Source of the DNA: Corynebacterium sp. HMSC036D02
GTDB taxonomy: Bacteria > Actinomycetota > Actinomycetes > Mycobacteriales > Mycobacteriaceae
DNA: 62,284 bases
Direction of reading: 5' to 3'
Assembly: GCF_001836165.1 (NCBI RefSeq)
Contig: NZ_KV827705.1
Span: 1-62,284, forward strand
Shown: piece by piece, positions 1-10,627 of the stretch
Layout of the letters: the number at the start of each line of letters is the position of its first letter
Numbering within the stretch: the stretch's first letter is position 1
Translations under genes and position numbers: made by a program
Notes under the pieces: generated by a model
Database searches by the model: none
The model's input: only the letters and a program-made list of their open reading frames with translations
What the model was told of the DNA's origin: nothing

Positions 1-1611
1 AACAACCTTCGTGTCCTCATACTTCGGCTCGAGTTCTTCAGCATAAGGCTTATCCGTTACCACGAAAGAGTCAGCAGCAATCACCGTATCATCGCCGGTG
101 ACAAACTCAGCAGTGAAAACATCGCCCTTAACCGCGTCCTCAGGAACGACAAATACACACTTATTAGCCTCTGCCTCAGAAGTGATGCCCTCACAGGTCT
201 TGAACTCTTTGCCGTTCTTCTTCCAAACGATCTTGTTAGGAGTTACAGGGAACGGCCCCTTGACGTCCAAAACCGGCGTGTCGCCTGCGCGAGCAGGGTT
301 CTCAGTCATGTCATAGTTGGTGATATCCAGTGACACGTTATGCCTAGGTACCAGTGCAAAATTCACGTTGTACCACATTGGGTTAGCAACCAGGTTTTGT
401 GCGGCAATTGGGTTGGGGTTACGCCCGCCGTTTGCCGTTGGGCTCTGGTACAGAGGCAGACGCCAACCTGAGTAGCCGATCATAGGCTTACCATCTGGAG
501 ACTCTACATGGGCGTAGAGGTATTTCTTCGACTCGTTCGTCAGCTTCCCATCCGAGAACTTGACAGAGTAGTAACCATCCTCACCAACCTTGGTGGTTAC
601 CGTTTCTGCAATGTACTCTGGGTGCTCCTCTAGCAGCTGCTTTGCGGCAGCCTGCTGTTGCGCCAGCGGAAGAGTCTCAACCTTTGCCGCATATTCTCCG
701 ATGCCCTCTGGCGTGAGAACACTCATCACCACGTTGTAACCGGCAGCAGCAACGTCGCTACCAGTCATATCCGGCCCATCCACGCGAATATCACGGGTCT
801 CGAGCCAAACACGCCCACCCACATGGTTCTTCATGTTGAGGTTGGTTGCCTGGCTCGACAGGGTTTCCTCGGTATCCTCTACCCACTCCGCCTTTGGCTT
901 ATGCATATAAGAGGTATCCCCCTCATTCTGCATGAGCACTGCCGTACGCTGCATATTTGTACCGATAAGGTTAAATGCGCCCTGCTGTGATGCTCCGGCA
1001 GAGTTCCTGAATGCGCCAGGGAAGAATCCACCAACTTGCCGGAAAGGAACAACTGTCGCACCGTTGCGCTCATCAGTGAAGGGGTTGATCCAAAGCCTGT
1101 AACGCTGGTTATTACTAGCAGTATAGGTGTGCTCTTTACCGTGCGCGTCCGTCCACGGCTCGCGCAGATCGAATGCATACGCACCCGGTCCCGCCTGAGA
1201 GGTCTTGTCACTGCTCAGCTGATCGGAGGTCTTAGCAGAGTATACCGGGGAAACCGCACCATCCGTATCAATCCACTGCATGTAAACAGTGGTTCCTTCC
1301 GGAACCGGGAGGTTGCCAGCATCGGTCGGGCTGAATCCGGAGCCATCATCAATGTAGGCGCGACCAGACAACGTTGACTTTGCATTTGTCATGTCGGTGG
1401 CAGAACCAATGTACCCGTTCGCAATGGCATCTGCCTCAATCGCATTGTTGTTGGAAGCAGGCGCGGTAGACTCCTGAGCCTGAGCCACTGCTGCGGCCTG
1501 TGGGGATGCGATTGGGTGAACGAAGGGCGCAACCATCGCGACAGAGAGCGCGGCGGCTGCAATCGTCGTACCGCGACGACGAGCGGAACCGTTGAAACTC
1601 TTCAAATTCAT
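1..1611 (-). CDS. Secreted surface protein, N-terminal 537 residues (cut by window edge)
   Basis: The reading frame is open to the window edge, so only the N-terminal part is seen. The start at 1611 is preceded by AAAGGA; an in-frame ATG 18 bases upstream overlaps that site and is less likely. A Sec signal peptide is clear: basic MNLKSFNGSARRRG, a hydrophobic stretch to about residue 30, and an Ala-rich cleavage region near residue 40. The mature part is Asn/Thr/Gly-rich with no catalytic motif I recognise. The last visible residues (EELEPKYEDTKVV) resemble the junction leading into Rib/YPDG-type repeats of long corynebacterial cell-wall proteins. I infer a repeat-bearing, probably sortase-anchored adhesin, but the repeats and any LPXTG lie outside the window. 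Confidence 0.75.
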   Translation of the reverse strand, partial: MNLKSFNGSARRRGTTIAAAALSVAMVAPFVHPIASPQAAAVAQAQESTAPASNNNAIEADAIANGYIGSATDMTNAKSTLSGRAYIDDGSGFSPTDAGNLPVPEGTTVYMQWIDTDGAVSPVYSAKTSDQLSSDKTSQAGPGAYAFDLREPWTDAHGKEHTYTASNNQRYRLWINPFTDERNGATVVPFRQVGGFFPGAFRNSAGASQQGAFNLIGTNMQRTAVLMQNEGDTSYMHKPKAEWVEDTEETLSSQATNLNMKNHVGGRVWLETRDIRVDGPDMTGSDVAAAGYNVVMSVLTPEGIGEYAAKVETLPLAQQQAAAKQLLEEHPEYIAETVTTKVGEDGYYSVKFSDGKLTNESKKYLYAHVESPDGKPMIGYSGWRLPLYQSPTANGGRNPNPIAAQNLVANPMWYNVNFALVPRHNVSLDITNYDMTENPARAGDTPVLDVKGPFPVTPNKIVWKKNGKEFKTCEGITSEAEANKCVFVVPEDAVKGDVFTAEFVTGDDTVIAADSFVVTDKPYAEELEPKYEDTKVV

Positions 1612-1723
1612 GAAGAATCCTTTCATGAGAACAATTAGGGAATGGGTCAACTGCTGCCCTAGGTCAGATTTCGAAGCCTCTTAAGCGTTCCTGAAGGCAG
1701 ACTGGACTCAAGCTGAGACGTTA

Positions 1724-1732
1724 CCCCCCCCC
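1724..1732 (-). repeat. Homopolymeric tract (G9 on the coding strand) upstream of a surface gene
   Basis: Nine consecutive C on the plus strand lie 113 bases before the ATG of the surface protein. Tracts of this kind in promoter regions of surface genes can change length by slipped-strand mispairing. Whether it does so here is unknown. Confidence 0.6.
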
Positions 1733-1895
1733 GCCACTCTCCGCAAGGGCTAATTTCGTCGGCGGTTAACGGTGTCCATGCATGTCACGGAGTTTCCGTA
1801 GGTAGAACTCTGTAAAGCTGCAGGCCACAGTCGGTTCCCATGTTCATAACGTTCACAGGTTTATTTAGGTTCGTAATTTGGGCCGCACAAAAGTT

Positions 1896-1935
1896 ACCCC
1901 CATCAAGGTCCCCATGGAGAGGGCTTGACGGGGGT
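1896..1935 (-). terminator. Terminator-like hairpin after the YkoE-like gene
   Basis: Twelve-base arms (ACCCCCATCAAG / CTTGACGGGGGT) pair throughout on the minus-strand transcript, with one G-U pair. A short T stretch (AACTTTT) follows on that strand. It lies 19 bases after the stop codon of the gene ending at 1954. Confidence 0.6.
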
Positions 1936-1953
1936 ATCAACCTGAGGTTGAAT

Positions 1954-2580
1954 CTAAGAAATTTTATAGAACGCCGACCGCACCGCCATGGCAAGAAGGT
2001 AGGACACCGGCGCCACGGTCACAACGGTGACGAGTAGCTGAATGACTTCGGCGCGGAATTGGAGCGCGGCAGTCCCTGGAGCGAGGTCGTGGGTGGTGAA
2101 GGTTGCGATTCCGGTAACGACCACCGCGGCAGCGCCGGACAGTGCGCCGGTAAGAATGGTGAAGCGCTTGTATTTGAAGGCGAGAAAGGCTGCCTCCATC
2201 GCCAGGGCGGTGAGGAGGATTGTTGGCCAGCTCAGCTGCTCAAAGCTCCCAACCAGCGCACGGCACAAAATGACGGTCATGACATACCCCACGAACGCCG
2301 CACCCGGCTTGCGGGTGGTCAAGGCCGCGCACAGGGCTCCCATGAACTGCAGCACCCATAACGCAGAGAGCAGAGCCATAAGGTTGTTCCAACCGAGGGG
2401 AATGCCCTCCCCCGTCGCCGCTCGGTGAAAGACAGCGGCTTTGCCCCACAGCAACAATGCACCCATGAGGGCGAAACCCAAGACCACGAGGGCGTCAATA
2501 CCAGTCCACGCCTTTGTCTTTTCTGCAATCACAGTCGTGGATGAATTCGTATCCTTGAGGCTCTTGTTGGCGTGGGTCAT
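1954..2580 (-). CDS. Putative ECF transporter S component, YkoE-like membrane protein
   Basis: This 208-residue protein has about five to six hydrophobic segments, starting near residues 28-45 (ALVVLGFALMGALLLWG). The pattern RKPGAA followed by a segment ending in EAAFLAFKYKR and then LTGALSGAAAVV resembles the YkoE family of energy-coupling-factor substrate-binding subunits, which take up thiamine-precursor-type substrates in other bacteria. No ATPase or EcfT gene is adjacent, so it would rely on a shared ECF module elsewhere. It is monocistronic between two hairpins. The family assignment rests on remembered motif patterns and is moderate; the substrate is unknown. Confidence 0.55.
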   Translation of the reverse strand: MTHANKSLKDTNSSTTVIAEKTKAWTGIDALVVLGFALMGALLLWGKAAVFHRAATGEGIPLGWNNLMALLSALWVLQFMGALCAALTTRKPGAAFVGYVMTVILCRALVGSFEQLSWPTILLTALAMEAAFLAFKYKRFTILTGALSGAAAVVVTGIATFTTHDLAPGTAALQFRAEVIQLLVTVVTVAPVSYLLAMAVRSAFYKIS

Positions 2581-2668
2581 AGGTTAGGCCCTTCTTGACA
2601 GGAGTGCGGGGGTCTACTGCGTCGTAGGCACTATTCTAAGCAAAGCCAAATAGAGTTGCACGCAAACA

Positions 2669-2717
2669 AAGACCCGCACCTCTTCCCCACCAGTGTGGTG
2701 GGTGAAGTGCGGGTCTT
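2669..2717 (-). terminator. Terminator of the rpoBC operon
   Basis: Perfect 11-base arms (AAGACCCGCAC / GTGCGGGTCTT) enclose a second inner stem. On the minus strand the arm runs into TTTGTTTG. It lies just behind the rpoC stop codon and could also act in the other direction. Confidence 0.8.
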
Positions 2718-2754
2718 GGTTTCCCTTTGCCGTTAAGGGGCTAAGGACTAGGTC

Positions 2755-5700
2755 CTAGAAGGTGTAGTCCTCTTCCAGCGGGACGGAAGCGCCGGTGAAC
2801 TCACCGAAGCCATCGTCGCCGTAGATGGAATCACCGTAGGTCGGGATGGAGTACGCAGCATTGCGTGCGGCCTCAGTCGGCTTCACGCTGATGTTGCGGT
2901 AGCGGGAAATACCCGTACCGGCCGGGATCAGCTTACCGATGATGACGTTCTCCTTCAGACCAATGAGCTGATCGGAGCGCTTGTTGATGGCGGCGTCGGT
3001 AAGCACACGCGTGGTCTCCTGGAAGGAGGCCGCAGACAGCCAGGACTCCGTAGCCAGCGAGGCCTTGGTGATACCCATGATCTCACTGCGCAGCTGTGCC
3101 GGCTGGCCGCCCTCAGCAACCTGAGCGGCGTTGACCTGCTTGGCCTCAGAGAGGTCAATGAGGTTGCCCGGCAGCAGGTCGGTGGTACCAGCGTCAATGA
3201 CGGTACCGCGACGCAGCATCTGACGGATGATGATCTCGATGTGCTTGTCGTGGATGGCCACACCCTGTGCACGGTAGACGGCCTGAACCTCGTCGATGAG
3301 GTGCTTCTCCACACCGCGGCGGCCGAGGACCTCCAGCACGTCGTGCGGGTCAGCCGCACCGCGCATGAGGCGGTCACCGGTGGTGACGTGGTCACCGTCG
3401 CGAAGCGAGCGCTCGATCATGGCGTCCGGGTTGGACTCCATCGGGCGGCGGACCTGAGCCAGGCCCTGGCGCTTCGACAGCTTCTCGTAGACAACATTGT
3501 CGGAACCGTCATCGGGAGTGATGGTCAGCGTCCAGAAGTTGCCCTCATCGGACAGGGACACGGTGCCGTCGACGGAAGCGATAGGAGCGCGGTTCTTCGG
3601 GTTACGGGCCTCGAAGAGCTCCTGAACACGCGGCAGACCGCCGGTAATATCGCCACCGACACCACCCTGGTGGAAGGTACGCATGGTCAGCTGGGTACCC
3701 GGCTCACCAATGGACTGTGCGGCCACGATGCCGACTGCCTCGCCGATATCGACGAGCTTGCCGGAGGCCATGGACTTGCCGTAGCACTTGGCACAGACAC
3801 CAGCCGGGGTCTGGCAGGTCAGCACGGAGCGGACCTTGATCTCCAGAACGCCAGCATTGACGATCTTGCGGCTGAGCTCCTCAGTCAGGTCGGCGCCGGC
3901 CTCGGCGATAACCTCACCGTTTTCATCCTTGACGTCGTTAGCCACGACGCGGCCGGATGCGGAGGTTTCCCACAGCTCGTGCAGGTCGTAGGAGCCAGGG
4001 GCAACCTCGACGCCGAGCGGGACGCGCACGCCCTGACGGGTGCCACAGTCCTCCTCGCGGACGATGACGTCCTGCGCCACGTCCACCAGACGACGGGTGA
4101 GGTAGCCGGAGTCAGCGGTACGCAGAGCGGTATCCGCCAGGCCCTTACGGGAACCGTGCGAGTTGTTGAAGTACTCCAGAACCGACAGGCCTTCACGGAA
4201 GGAGGTCTTAATCGGACGGGTGATGTAGTCACCCTTGGAGTTCACAACCATGCCCTTCATGCCGGCCAGGGTCCAGATCTGACGCATGTTACCGGCAGCA
4301 CCGGACTTCACGATCATCGGAATCGGGTTGTCGTCGGGGTACAGCTCCTCGACGGCGTTACCCACGGTGTCCGTGGCGTCCTTCCACAGCTCAACCAGGC
4401 GGTCGTAACGCTCGCGCTCAGTAAGAGCACCCTGCTCCCAGTACTTACGCTCGATGCGCTCGGCTTCCTTCTCGTAGGACTCGAGCACCTCGTGCTTGTT
4501 CGGGAGGACCAGCACGTCATCCATGGTGATGGTCACGCCGGAACGGGTGGCCCAGTAGAAGCCAGCGTCCTTCATCTTGTCCAGAACCTGGGCAACGGTG
4601 ATCATCGGGTACTTCGCGGCGAGGTCATTAATGACATCACCAAGCAGCATCTTGTTGCCGGCGCCGCCCTTACGGACCATGACGCCCTCAAGGTACGGGT
4701 AGTTCCACGGCAGCAGGTCATTGAACATGATGCGGCCCAGGGTGGTCTCAGCGAGCCATGCCTGGCCCTTCTGCCAACCATCCGGGAACTGCTCTGCCTC
4801 GATGTCTGACGGCGGGCGCAGGTGGGAGATGCGCACCTTGATCGGGGCCTGCAGGCCCAGAACGCCGCGGTCACGGGCCATGATGGCCTCCGCGTAGGAG
4901 GAGTACACGCCCTGGGCCGGTCCGTTTTCGTCTGCGGGAGCGTAAGCTCCCGCGCCACCGATCTCGTCCTCGCCCTTGTCCATGGTGAGGTAATACAGGC
5001 CGGTAACCATATCCAGGCGCGGCATAGCCAGCGGCTTACCGGAGGCCGGGGACAGGATGTTGTTGGAAGCCAGCATCAGCACACGGGCCTCAGCCTGTGC
5101 CTCAGCGGACAGCGGCAGGTGGACTGCCATCTGGTCACCGTCGAAGTCGGCGTTGAAAGCCTCACAAGCCAGCGGGTGCAGCTGGATGGCCTTACCTTCG
5201 ACCAGCTTCGGCTCGAAGGCCTGGATACCCAGGCGGTGCAGGGTAGGTGCACGGTTCAGCATCACCGGGTGCTCGGAAATGGCCTCTTCGAGGACGTCCC
5301 ATACCTCAGGGCGCTGGCGCTCCACCATGCGCTTAGCGGACTTGATGTTCTGTGCGTAGTCGTTTTCCACCAGGCGCTTCATGACGAAGGGCTTGAACAG
5401 CTCCAGAGCCATAAGCTTCGGCAGACCACACTCGTGCAGCTTGAGCTGCGGGCCGACGATAATCACGGAACGGCCGGAGTAGTCCACGCGCTTACCCAGC
5501 AGGTTCTGGCGGAAGCGGCCCTGCTTACCCTTGAGCAGGTCAGACAGGGACTTCAGCGGGCGATTACCCGGGCCAGTGACCGGACGACCGCGGCGGCCGT
5601 TGTCGAAGAGCGCGTCAACAGACTCCTGCAGCATGCGCTTCTCGTTGTTCACGATGATCTCGGGAGCACCGAGGTCGATCATGCGCTTGAGGCGGTTGTT

Positions 5701-6750
5701 GCGGTTGATCACGCGACGGTAGAGGTCGTTGAGGTCGGAAGTGGCGAAGCGGCCACCGTCCAGCTGCACCATCGGGCGCAGCTCCGGTGGGATCACCGGG
5801 ATAGCATCCAGGACCATGCCGGCCGGGTCGTTGCCCGAGCGCAGGAAGGCTGCAACAACCTTCAGGCGCTTGAGGGCACGCATCTTCTTCTGGCCCTTGC
5901 CGTTGTTGATGATCTCCTTGAGCTCCTCGGCCTCAGCCTCGAGGTCGAAGTTGCGGATGAGGGTCTGAATAGCCTCTGCACCCATGCCGCCGGTGAAGTA
6001 ATCCTCGTAGCGGTCAACCAACTCTTCGTAGATGGTCTCATCGATGATCATCTGCTTCGGAGCCAGCTTGATGAAGGTGTTCCAGATTTCGTCGAGGCGA
6101 GCGACCTCGCGCTCACCGCGCTCGCGGATGTGCTGCATCTCCTTATCGGCAGCGTTCTGAACCTTGCGGCGGGCGTCGGCCTTAGCGCCGGCAGCCTCCA
6201 GCTCGGCCAGATCCTGCTCGAGCTTGGCAGCGCGCTCAGCGATCTCTGCCTCGACGTCATCCTCCACGTCCTTCTTCTCCAGCAGCATTTCTGCTTCCAG
6301 AGTGGACTGGTCATTGTGGCGAGCTTCCTCGTCAACGGAGGTGATGATGTTGGCGGCGAAGTAAATGATGCGCTCAAGATCCTTCGGAGCCAGGTCCAGC
6401 AGGTAGCCCAGGCGGGAAGGAACGCCCTTGAAGTACCAGATGTGGGTAACCGGCGCGGCCAGCTCGATGTGGCCCATGCGCTCACGACGCACCTTGGACT
6501 TGGTCACCTCGACGCCACAGCGCTCACAGATGATGCCCTTGTAGCGCACGCGCTTGTACTTACCGCAGGCGCACTCCCAGTCACGGGTCGGGCCGAAGAT
6601 GCGCTCACAGAAGAGGCCGTCCTTCTCCGGCTTCAAGGTGCGGTAGTTAATGGTTTCGGGTTTCTTGACCTCGCCCTTGGACCAGCGACGGATGTCCTCT
6701 GCGGTGGCCAGCCCGATGCGGAGCTCGTCGAAGAGATTTACGTCAAACAC
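2755..6750 (-). CDS. rpoC: DNA-directed RNA polymerase subunit beta'
   Basis: Beta' forms the catalytic half of RNA polymerase with beta. The N-terminal zinc site shows Cys at about residues 60, 62, 75 and 78 ([19 protein letters not shown]). The catalytic Mg-binding motif NADFDGD lies near residue 532, and the C-terminal half has the second zinc region (CGTRQG...[13 protein letters not shown]). The actinobacterial insertion rich in Glu/Ala coiled coil is present near residues 150-230. An upstream ATG at 6768 overlaps the ribosome-binding site. The likely start is the GTG at 6750, giving [13 protein letters not shown] as in other corynebacteria, with AAAGGGAGA six bases before it. Length is 1331 residues. 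It follows rpoB in the same operon and ends at a strong hairpin. Confidence 0.98.
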   Translation of the reverse strand: MFDVNLFDELRIGLATAEDIRRWSKGEVKKPETINYRTLKPEKDGLFCERIFGPTRDWECACGKYKRVRYKGIICERCGVEVTKSKVRRERMGHIELAAPVTHIWYFKGVPSRLGYLLDLAPKDLERIIYFAANIITSVDEEARHNDQSTLEAEMLLEKKDVEDDVEAEIAERAAKLEQDLAELEAAGAKADARRKVQNAADKEMQHIRERGEREVARLDEIWNTFIKLAPKQMIIDETIYEELVDRYEDYFTGGMGAEAIQTLIRNFDLEAEAEELKEIINNGKGQKKMRALKRLKVVAAFLRSGNDPAGMVLDAIPVIPPELRPMVQLDGGRFATSDLNDLYRRVINRNNRLKRMIDLGAPEIIVNNEKRMLQESVDALFDNGRRGRPVTGPGNRPLKSLSDLLKGKQGRFRQNLLGKRVDYSGRSVIIVGPQLKLHECGLPKLMALELFKPFVMKRLVENDYAQNIKSAKRMVERQRPEVWDVLEEAISEHPVMLNRAPTLHRLGIQAFEPKLVEGKAIQLHPLACEAFNADFDGDQMAVHLPLSAEAQAEARVLMLASNNILSPASGKPLAMPRLDMVTGLYYLTMDKGEDEIGGAGAYAPADENGPAQGVYSSYAEAIMARDRGVLGLQAPIKVRISHLRPPSDIEAEQFPDGWQKGQAWLAETTLGRIMFNDLLPWNYPYLEGVMVRKGGAGNKMLLGDVINDLAAKYPMITVAQVLDKMKDAGFYWATRSGVTITMDDVLVLPNKHEVLESYEKEAERIERKYWEQGALTERERYDRLVELWKDATDTVGNAVEELYPDDNPIPMIVKSGAAGNMRQIWTLAGMKGMVVNSKGDYITRPIKTSFREGLSVLEYFNNSHGSRKGLADTALRTADSGYLTRRLVDVAQDVIVREEDCGTRQGVRVPLGVEVAPGSYDLHELWETSASGRVVANDVKDENGEVIAEAGADLTEELSRKIVNAGVLEIKVRSVLTCQTPAGVCAKCYGKSMASGKLVDIGEAVGIVAAQSIGEPGTQLTMRTFHQGGVGGDITGGLPRVQELFEARNPKNRAPIASVDGTVSLSDEGNFWTLTITPDDGSDNVVYEKLSKRQGLAQVRRPMESNPDAMIERSLRDGDHVTTGDRLMRGAADPHDVLEVLGRRGVEKHLIDEVQAVYRAQGVAIHDKHIEIIIRQMLRRGTVIDAGTTDLLPGNLIDLSEAKQVNAAQVAEGGQPAQLRSEIMGITKASLATESWLSAASFQETTRVLTDAAINKRSDQLIGLKENVIIGKLIPAGTGISRYRNISVKPTEAARNAAYSIPTYGDSIYGDDGFGEFTGASVPLEEDYTF

Positions 6751-6822
6751 GTAATGTCTCCCTTTCATCCCCCGTCAGGGGGGAAGTTGATGGCTTTGTA
6801 TGTAGGTGGTGTTTCGTTATGC

Positions 6823-6844
6823 CCGCCGCCTTGATAAGCGGCGG
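6823..6844 (-). other. Short stem-loop in the rpoB-rpoC spacer
   Basis: A 7-bp stem (CCGCCGC / GCGGCGG) with an 8-base loop lies just after the rpoB stop codon. There is no T tract, so it is more likely a processing or stability element than a terminator. Its function is not shown. Confidence 0.35.
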
Positions 6845-6853
6845 ACCAAGAAG

Positions 6854-9800
6854 CTAGGCGATGTCTGCGTCGGAGCGCTCGTCGCGGGACAGGTTAATGC
6901 CCAGGGACGGAGCGCCGTCCATGTCGTCATCGTCGGAGCCAGACAGTTCCATCGGGGTGCCGTCAGTGGAGAGAACCTCCACGTTCAGGCAGAGGGACTG
7001 CAGCTCCTTGAGGAGAACCTTGAAGGACTCCGGGATGCCCGGATCCGGGATGTTGTCACCCTTGACAATGGCCTCGTAGACCTTGACGCGGCCGACCACG
7101 TCATCGGACTTGATGGTCAGAAGCTCCTGCAGGGTGTAGGCAGCGCCGTATGCCTGCATTGCCCACACCTCCATCTCACCGAAGCGCTGGCCACCGAACT
7201 GTGCCTTACCACCCAGCGGCTGCTGGGTAATCATGGAGTACGGGCCGGTGGAGCGGGCGTGGATCTTCTCGTCGACGAGGTGGTGCAGCTTGAGCATGTA
7301 CATGTAACCGACGGAAACCGGGTACATGTACGGCTCGCCGGAGCGGCCGTCGAAGAGGCGGGCCTTACCGTGCTCATCCACCATGACGTCGCCATCGCGG
7401 TTCGGCTTGGAGGAAGCCAGCAGGCGGGAGATCTCCTCGTTGGTGGCACCGTCGAAGACCGGTGTTGCGGTGAGGGACTCCGGCGGGACGTCGTAAAGCT
7501 CTTCCGGCAGGGTCTTGAGCAGCTCGGCGTTGGCCGGGTCCTCAGTGTCGATCTTCCAACCGGCGTGTGCCAGCCAGCCGAGGTGAACCTCGAGAACCTG
7601 GCCGATGTTCATACGACGCGGCACACCGTGGGTGTTAAGGATGATGTCCACCGGGGTGCCATCCTCCATGAAGGGCATATCCTCCGGCGGGAGAATCTTG
7701 CCCACAACGCCCTTGTTACCGTGGCGGCCGGCGAGCTTATCGCCATCCTGGATCTTGCGCTTCTGAGCCACGTAGACGCGGATCATCTCGTTGACGCCCG
7801 GGGCCAGGTCGTCATCATCCTCGCGGGAGAAGCGGGAGACGCCGATGACCTTACCGGTCTCACCGTGCGGCACCTTCATGGAGGTATCGCGGACCTCGCG
7901 GGCCTTCTCACCGAAGATGGCGCGCAGCAGGCGCTCCTCCGGGGTCAGCTCGGTCTCACCCTTCGGGGTGACCTTACCGACGAGGATGTCGCCCGCGCGG
8001 ACGTCGGCACCAATGCGGACGATGCCGCGCTCGTCGAGGTCACGCAGAACGTCATCGGAGACGTTCGGGATCTCACGGGTGATCTCCTCTGGGCCCAGCT
8101 TGGTATCGCGGGCATCGATCTCGTGCTCCTCGATGTGGATCGAGGTGAGGATGTCCTCCTCCACGATGCGCTGGTTGAGGATGATGGCGTCCTCGTAGTT
8201 GTGGCCTTCCCACGGCATGAAGGCAACCAGCAGGTTGCGGCCGAGGGACATCTCACCGTTGTGGGTACCGGGGCCGTCGGCAAGCACCTGGCCCGCCTCG
8301 ACGCGCTCACCCAGGGAAACCAGCGGGGTCTGGTTGTAGTTGGTGTTCTGGTTGGTGCGCTCGAACTTGCGCAGCATGTAGGTATCGCGCTGGCCCTCGT
8401 CATCCATGATGGTGATGAGGTCCGCGGTGACGTTCTCCACTACGCCCGCCTTCGGGGTGATGATGAGGTCACCAGCGTCATAAGCAGCACGCTGCTCCAT
8501 ACCGGTGCCCACGTACGGGGCCTCGGAGCGAACCAGCGGCACGGCCTGGCGCTGCATGTTCGCGCCCATGAGGGCACGGTTAGCATCGTCGTGCTCAAGG
8601 AACGGAATCATGGCGGTAGCCACAGACACCATCTGGCGCGGGGAAACGTCGACGTAGTCAACGCCGGCAGCGTCGGTCACGCCGATATCGCCGTCCTTGA
8701 GGCGGACCTCGATGCGGTCGCCGGTCAGGGTGCCGTCGGCATCCTTCTCCACCTCGGCCTGCGCGATGGCGTAGCGATCCTCTTCATCGGCGGTGAGGTA
8801 CTCCACCTGGTCGGTCACCTTGCCGTCCACAACCTTGCGGTACGGGGTCTCGATGAAGCCGAAAGCGTTCACGCGAGCGTAGGAAGCCAGCGAGCCGATC
8901 AGGCCAATGTTCGGGCCTTCCGGCGTTTCAATCGGGCACATGCGGCCGTAGTGCGAAGCGTGAACGTCTCGCACCTCAATGCCGGCGCGCTCACGGGACA
9001 GACCGCCCGGGCCCAGCGCAGACAGGCGGCGCTTGTGGGTCAGGCCGGACAGGGAGTTGTTCTGGTCCATGAACTGCGAGAGCTGGGAGGTACCGAAGAA
9101 CTCGCGGATGGCAGCAGAAACCGGGCGAACGTTGATCAGGGAGGTCGGGGTAATCGACTCCGCGTCCTGGGTGGTCATGCGCTCGCGGACGACGCGCTCC
9201 ATGCGGGACAGGCCCACGCGGACCTGGTTCTGGATGAGCTCGCCGACGGTGCGCAGACGACGGTTACCAAAGTGGTCGATGTCGTCGGTGTGGATGGAGA
9301 TCATCTCACCGTTCGGGGCCTTCATCTCACGCTCGCCGGCGTGCAGGCGCACGAGGTACTCGAGGGTGACGGCAATGTCTTCCTCGGTCAGGGTCATCAG
9401 ACCATCGTGGTCTCCGCCTAGGCCGAGCTTGCGGTTGACCTTGTAGCGGCCCACCTTGGCCAGGTCATAGCGCTTGGCGCGGAAGAAGGAGTTATCCAGC
9501 AGTGCCTGCGCGAGGTCGCGCGTGGGCTGCTCGCCCGGGCGCTGCTTGCGGTAGATCTCCAGCAGAGCCTCATCGGTGTTGGCCACGCCATCGGACTCGA
9601 GCGTGGACATCATGAGCTCGGAGAAGCCGAAGCGCTCCTTGATCTGCTCCTCGGACCAACCCAGGGCCTTGAGCAGCACGGTCACCGGCTGGCGGCGCTT
9701 GCGGTCGATACGAACGCCAACGGTGTCGCGCTTGTCGACGTCAAACTCCAACCATGCACCGCGGGAAGGAATGACCTTCACGGAGTGCAGCGGGCGCTCG

Positions 9801-10333
9801 GTGGACTTGTCGATGGTCTGGTCGAAGTAGACACCCGGGGAACGCACGAGCTGCGAGACGATAACGCGCTCGGTGCCGTTGACGATGAAGGTGCCCTTCT
9901 CGGTCATCATCGGGAAATCGCCGATGAAGACGGTCTGGGACTTAATTTCCTGGGTGTCGTTATTGATGAATTCTGCGGTGACGTACAGTGGCGCCGAGTA
10001 GTTGATGTCCTTCTCTTTGCACTCGTCCACGGTGTTCTTCACCGGCTCGAAGCGAGGCTCCGACAGGGACAGGGACATGTTGCCCGAGTAATCCTGGATC
10101 GGAGAAAGCTCCTCGAGGATATCCTCAAGGCCGCTCGTCACGCGTGCGTCTTCGCCGCGCTCTGCCTGCTCGCGCTCGCGCCACTCGGGGGTGCCGATGA
10201 GCCACGCGTAAGAATCGAGTTGTAGATCGAGGAGACCCGGGACAGCGATAGGCTCGCTGATTTTAGCGAAGGAGTATCGCTTCGGGGCTCCAGGGATGTT
10301 GGCCACTGACTTGGTCTGGCGGGAGACTGCCAA
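6854..10333 (-). CDS. rpoB: DNA-directed RNA polymerase subunit beta
   Basis: Beta subunit of RNA polymerase, 1159 residues and collinear with actinobacterial RpoB. The rifampicin-pocket segment ([14 protein letters not shown] then [15 protein letters not shown], about residues 408-440) carries the common Asp, His and Ser residues, so no usual resistance substitution is visible. The start is taken as TTG at 10333 ([10 protein letters not shown]), because GGAAGGA sits six bases upstream and as I recall the M. tuberculosis gene also begins with TTG at this place. A GTG 21 bases upstream is the alternative. A TTGACA hexamer upstream (10460-10465) suggests its own promoter besides any read-through. 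Confidence 0.98.
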   Translation of the reverse strand: MAVSRQTKSVANIPGAPKRYSFAKISEPIAVPGLLDLQLDSYAWLIGTPEWREREQAERGEDARVTSGLEDILEELSPIQDYSGNMSLSLSEPRFEPVKNTVDECKEKDINYSAPLYVTAEFINNDTQEIKSQTVFIGDFPMMTEKGTFIVNGTERVIVSQLVRSPGVYFDQTIDKSTERPLHSVKVIPSRGAWLEFDVDKRDTVGVRIDRKRRQPVTVLLKALGWSEEQIKERFGFSELMMSTLESDGVANTDEALLEIYRKQRPGEQPTRDLAQALLDNSFFRAKRYDLAKVGRYKVNRKLGLGGDHDGLMTLTEEDIAVTLEYLVRLHAGEREMKAPNGEMISIHTDDIDHFGNRRLRTVGELIQNQVRVGLSRMERVVRERMTTQDAESITPTSLINVRPVSAAIREFFGTSQLSQFMDQNNSLSGLTHKRRLSALGPGGLSRERAGIEVRDVHASHYGRMCPIETPEGPNIGLIGSLASYARVNAFGFIETPYRKVVDGKVTDQVEYLTADEEDRYAIAQAEVEKDADGTLTGDRIEVRLKDGDIGVTDAAGVDYVDVSPRQMVSVATAMIPFLEHDDANRALMGANMQRQAVPLVRSEAPYVGTGMEQRAAYDAGDLIITPKAGVVENVTADLITIMDDEGQRDTYMLRKFERTNQNTNYNQTPLVSLGERVEAGQVLADGPGTHNGEMSLGRNLLVAFMPWEGHNYEDAIILNQRIVEEDILTSIHIEEHEIDARDTKLGPEEITREIPNVSDDVLRDLDERGIVRIGADVRAGDILVGKVTPKGETELTPEERLLRAIFGEKAREVRDTSMKVPHGETGKVIGVSRFSREDDDDLAPGVNEMIRVYVAQKRKIQDGDKLAGRHGNKGVVGKILPPEDMPFMEDGTPVDIILNTHGVPRRMNIGQVLEVHLGWLAHAGWKIDTEDPANAELLKTLPEELYDVPPESLTATPVFDGATNEEISRLLASSKPNRDGDVMVDEHGKARLFDGRSGEPYMYPVSVGYMYMLKLHHLVDEKIHARSTGPYSMITQQPLGGKAQFGGQRFGEMEVWAMQAYGAAYTLQELLTIKSDDVVGRVKVYEAIVKGDNIPDPGIPESFKVLLKELQSLCLNVEVLSTDGTPMELSGSDDDDMDGAPSLGINLSRDERSDADIA

Positions 10334-10434
10334 GATGGGTCCTTCCAGTACCTCTGGCGGATTGCGGCCCCACCCTGGCCGGTGAGGTGCAAAACCGCTG
10401 GTAGATTTAGCATTCGGTCTGCTGTGGAATGACT

Positions 10435-10465
10435 GGGTTTAGAATGCACAAAACCACCTTGTCAA
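10435..10465 (-). promoter_or_regulatory. Candidate rpoBC promoter
   Basis: A perfect -35-like TTGACA (10465-10460) is followed 16-17 bases later by a weak -10-like region (TTCTAAAC). It lies about 130 bases before the rpoB start. The -10 match is poor, so confidence is limited. Confidence 0.4.
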
Positions 10466-10627
10466 GTCGGTTTTACCATCACCGCTCGAAAGGCTAAATG
10501 TGCACTAAAGATCCAGATTCCAGCGCAACGAAATAGCCTATAGCATAATGGCGGCCTTGTAAAGGCGAAACGCGCTATTGGCGTGTCGCTACACAGATCC
10601 GCTCGCGCGGGCCTCTAGCACGCGCGG

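Larger units (their letters stand above)
1612..1953. other. Intergenic region upstream of the surface-protein gene
   Basis: No convincing gene is seen here. It holds the promoter and 5' UTR of the surface-protein gene, a nine-base C run (1724-1732, G on the coding strand) and a terminator-like hairpin (1896-1935) behind the gene at 1954-2580. Confidence 0.6.

Noticed and set aside
3241..9421. Very long open frames on the plus strand opposite rpoC and rpoB (up to about 870 codons)
   Set aside because: They mirror the codon bias of rpoB and rpoC, have no ribosome-binding sites and show Leu/Val/His/Gly-rich, repeat-free composition typical of antisense shadows in GC-rich DNA.
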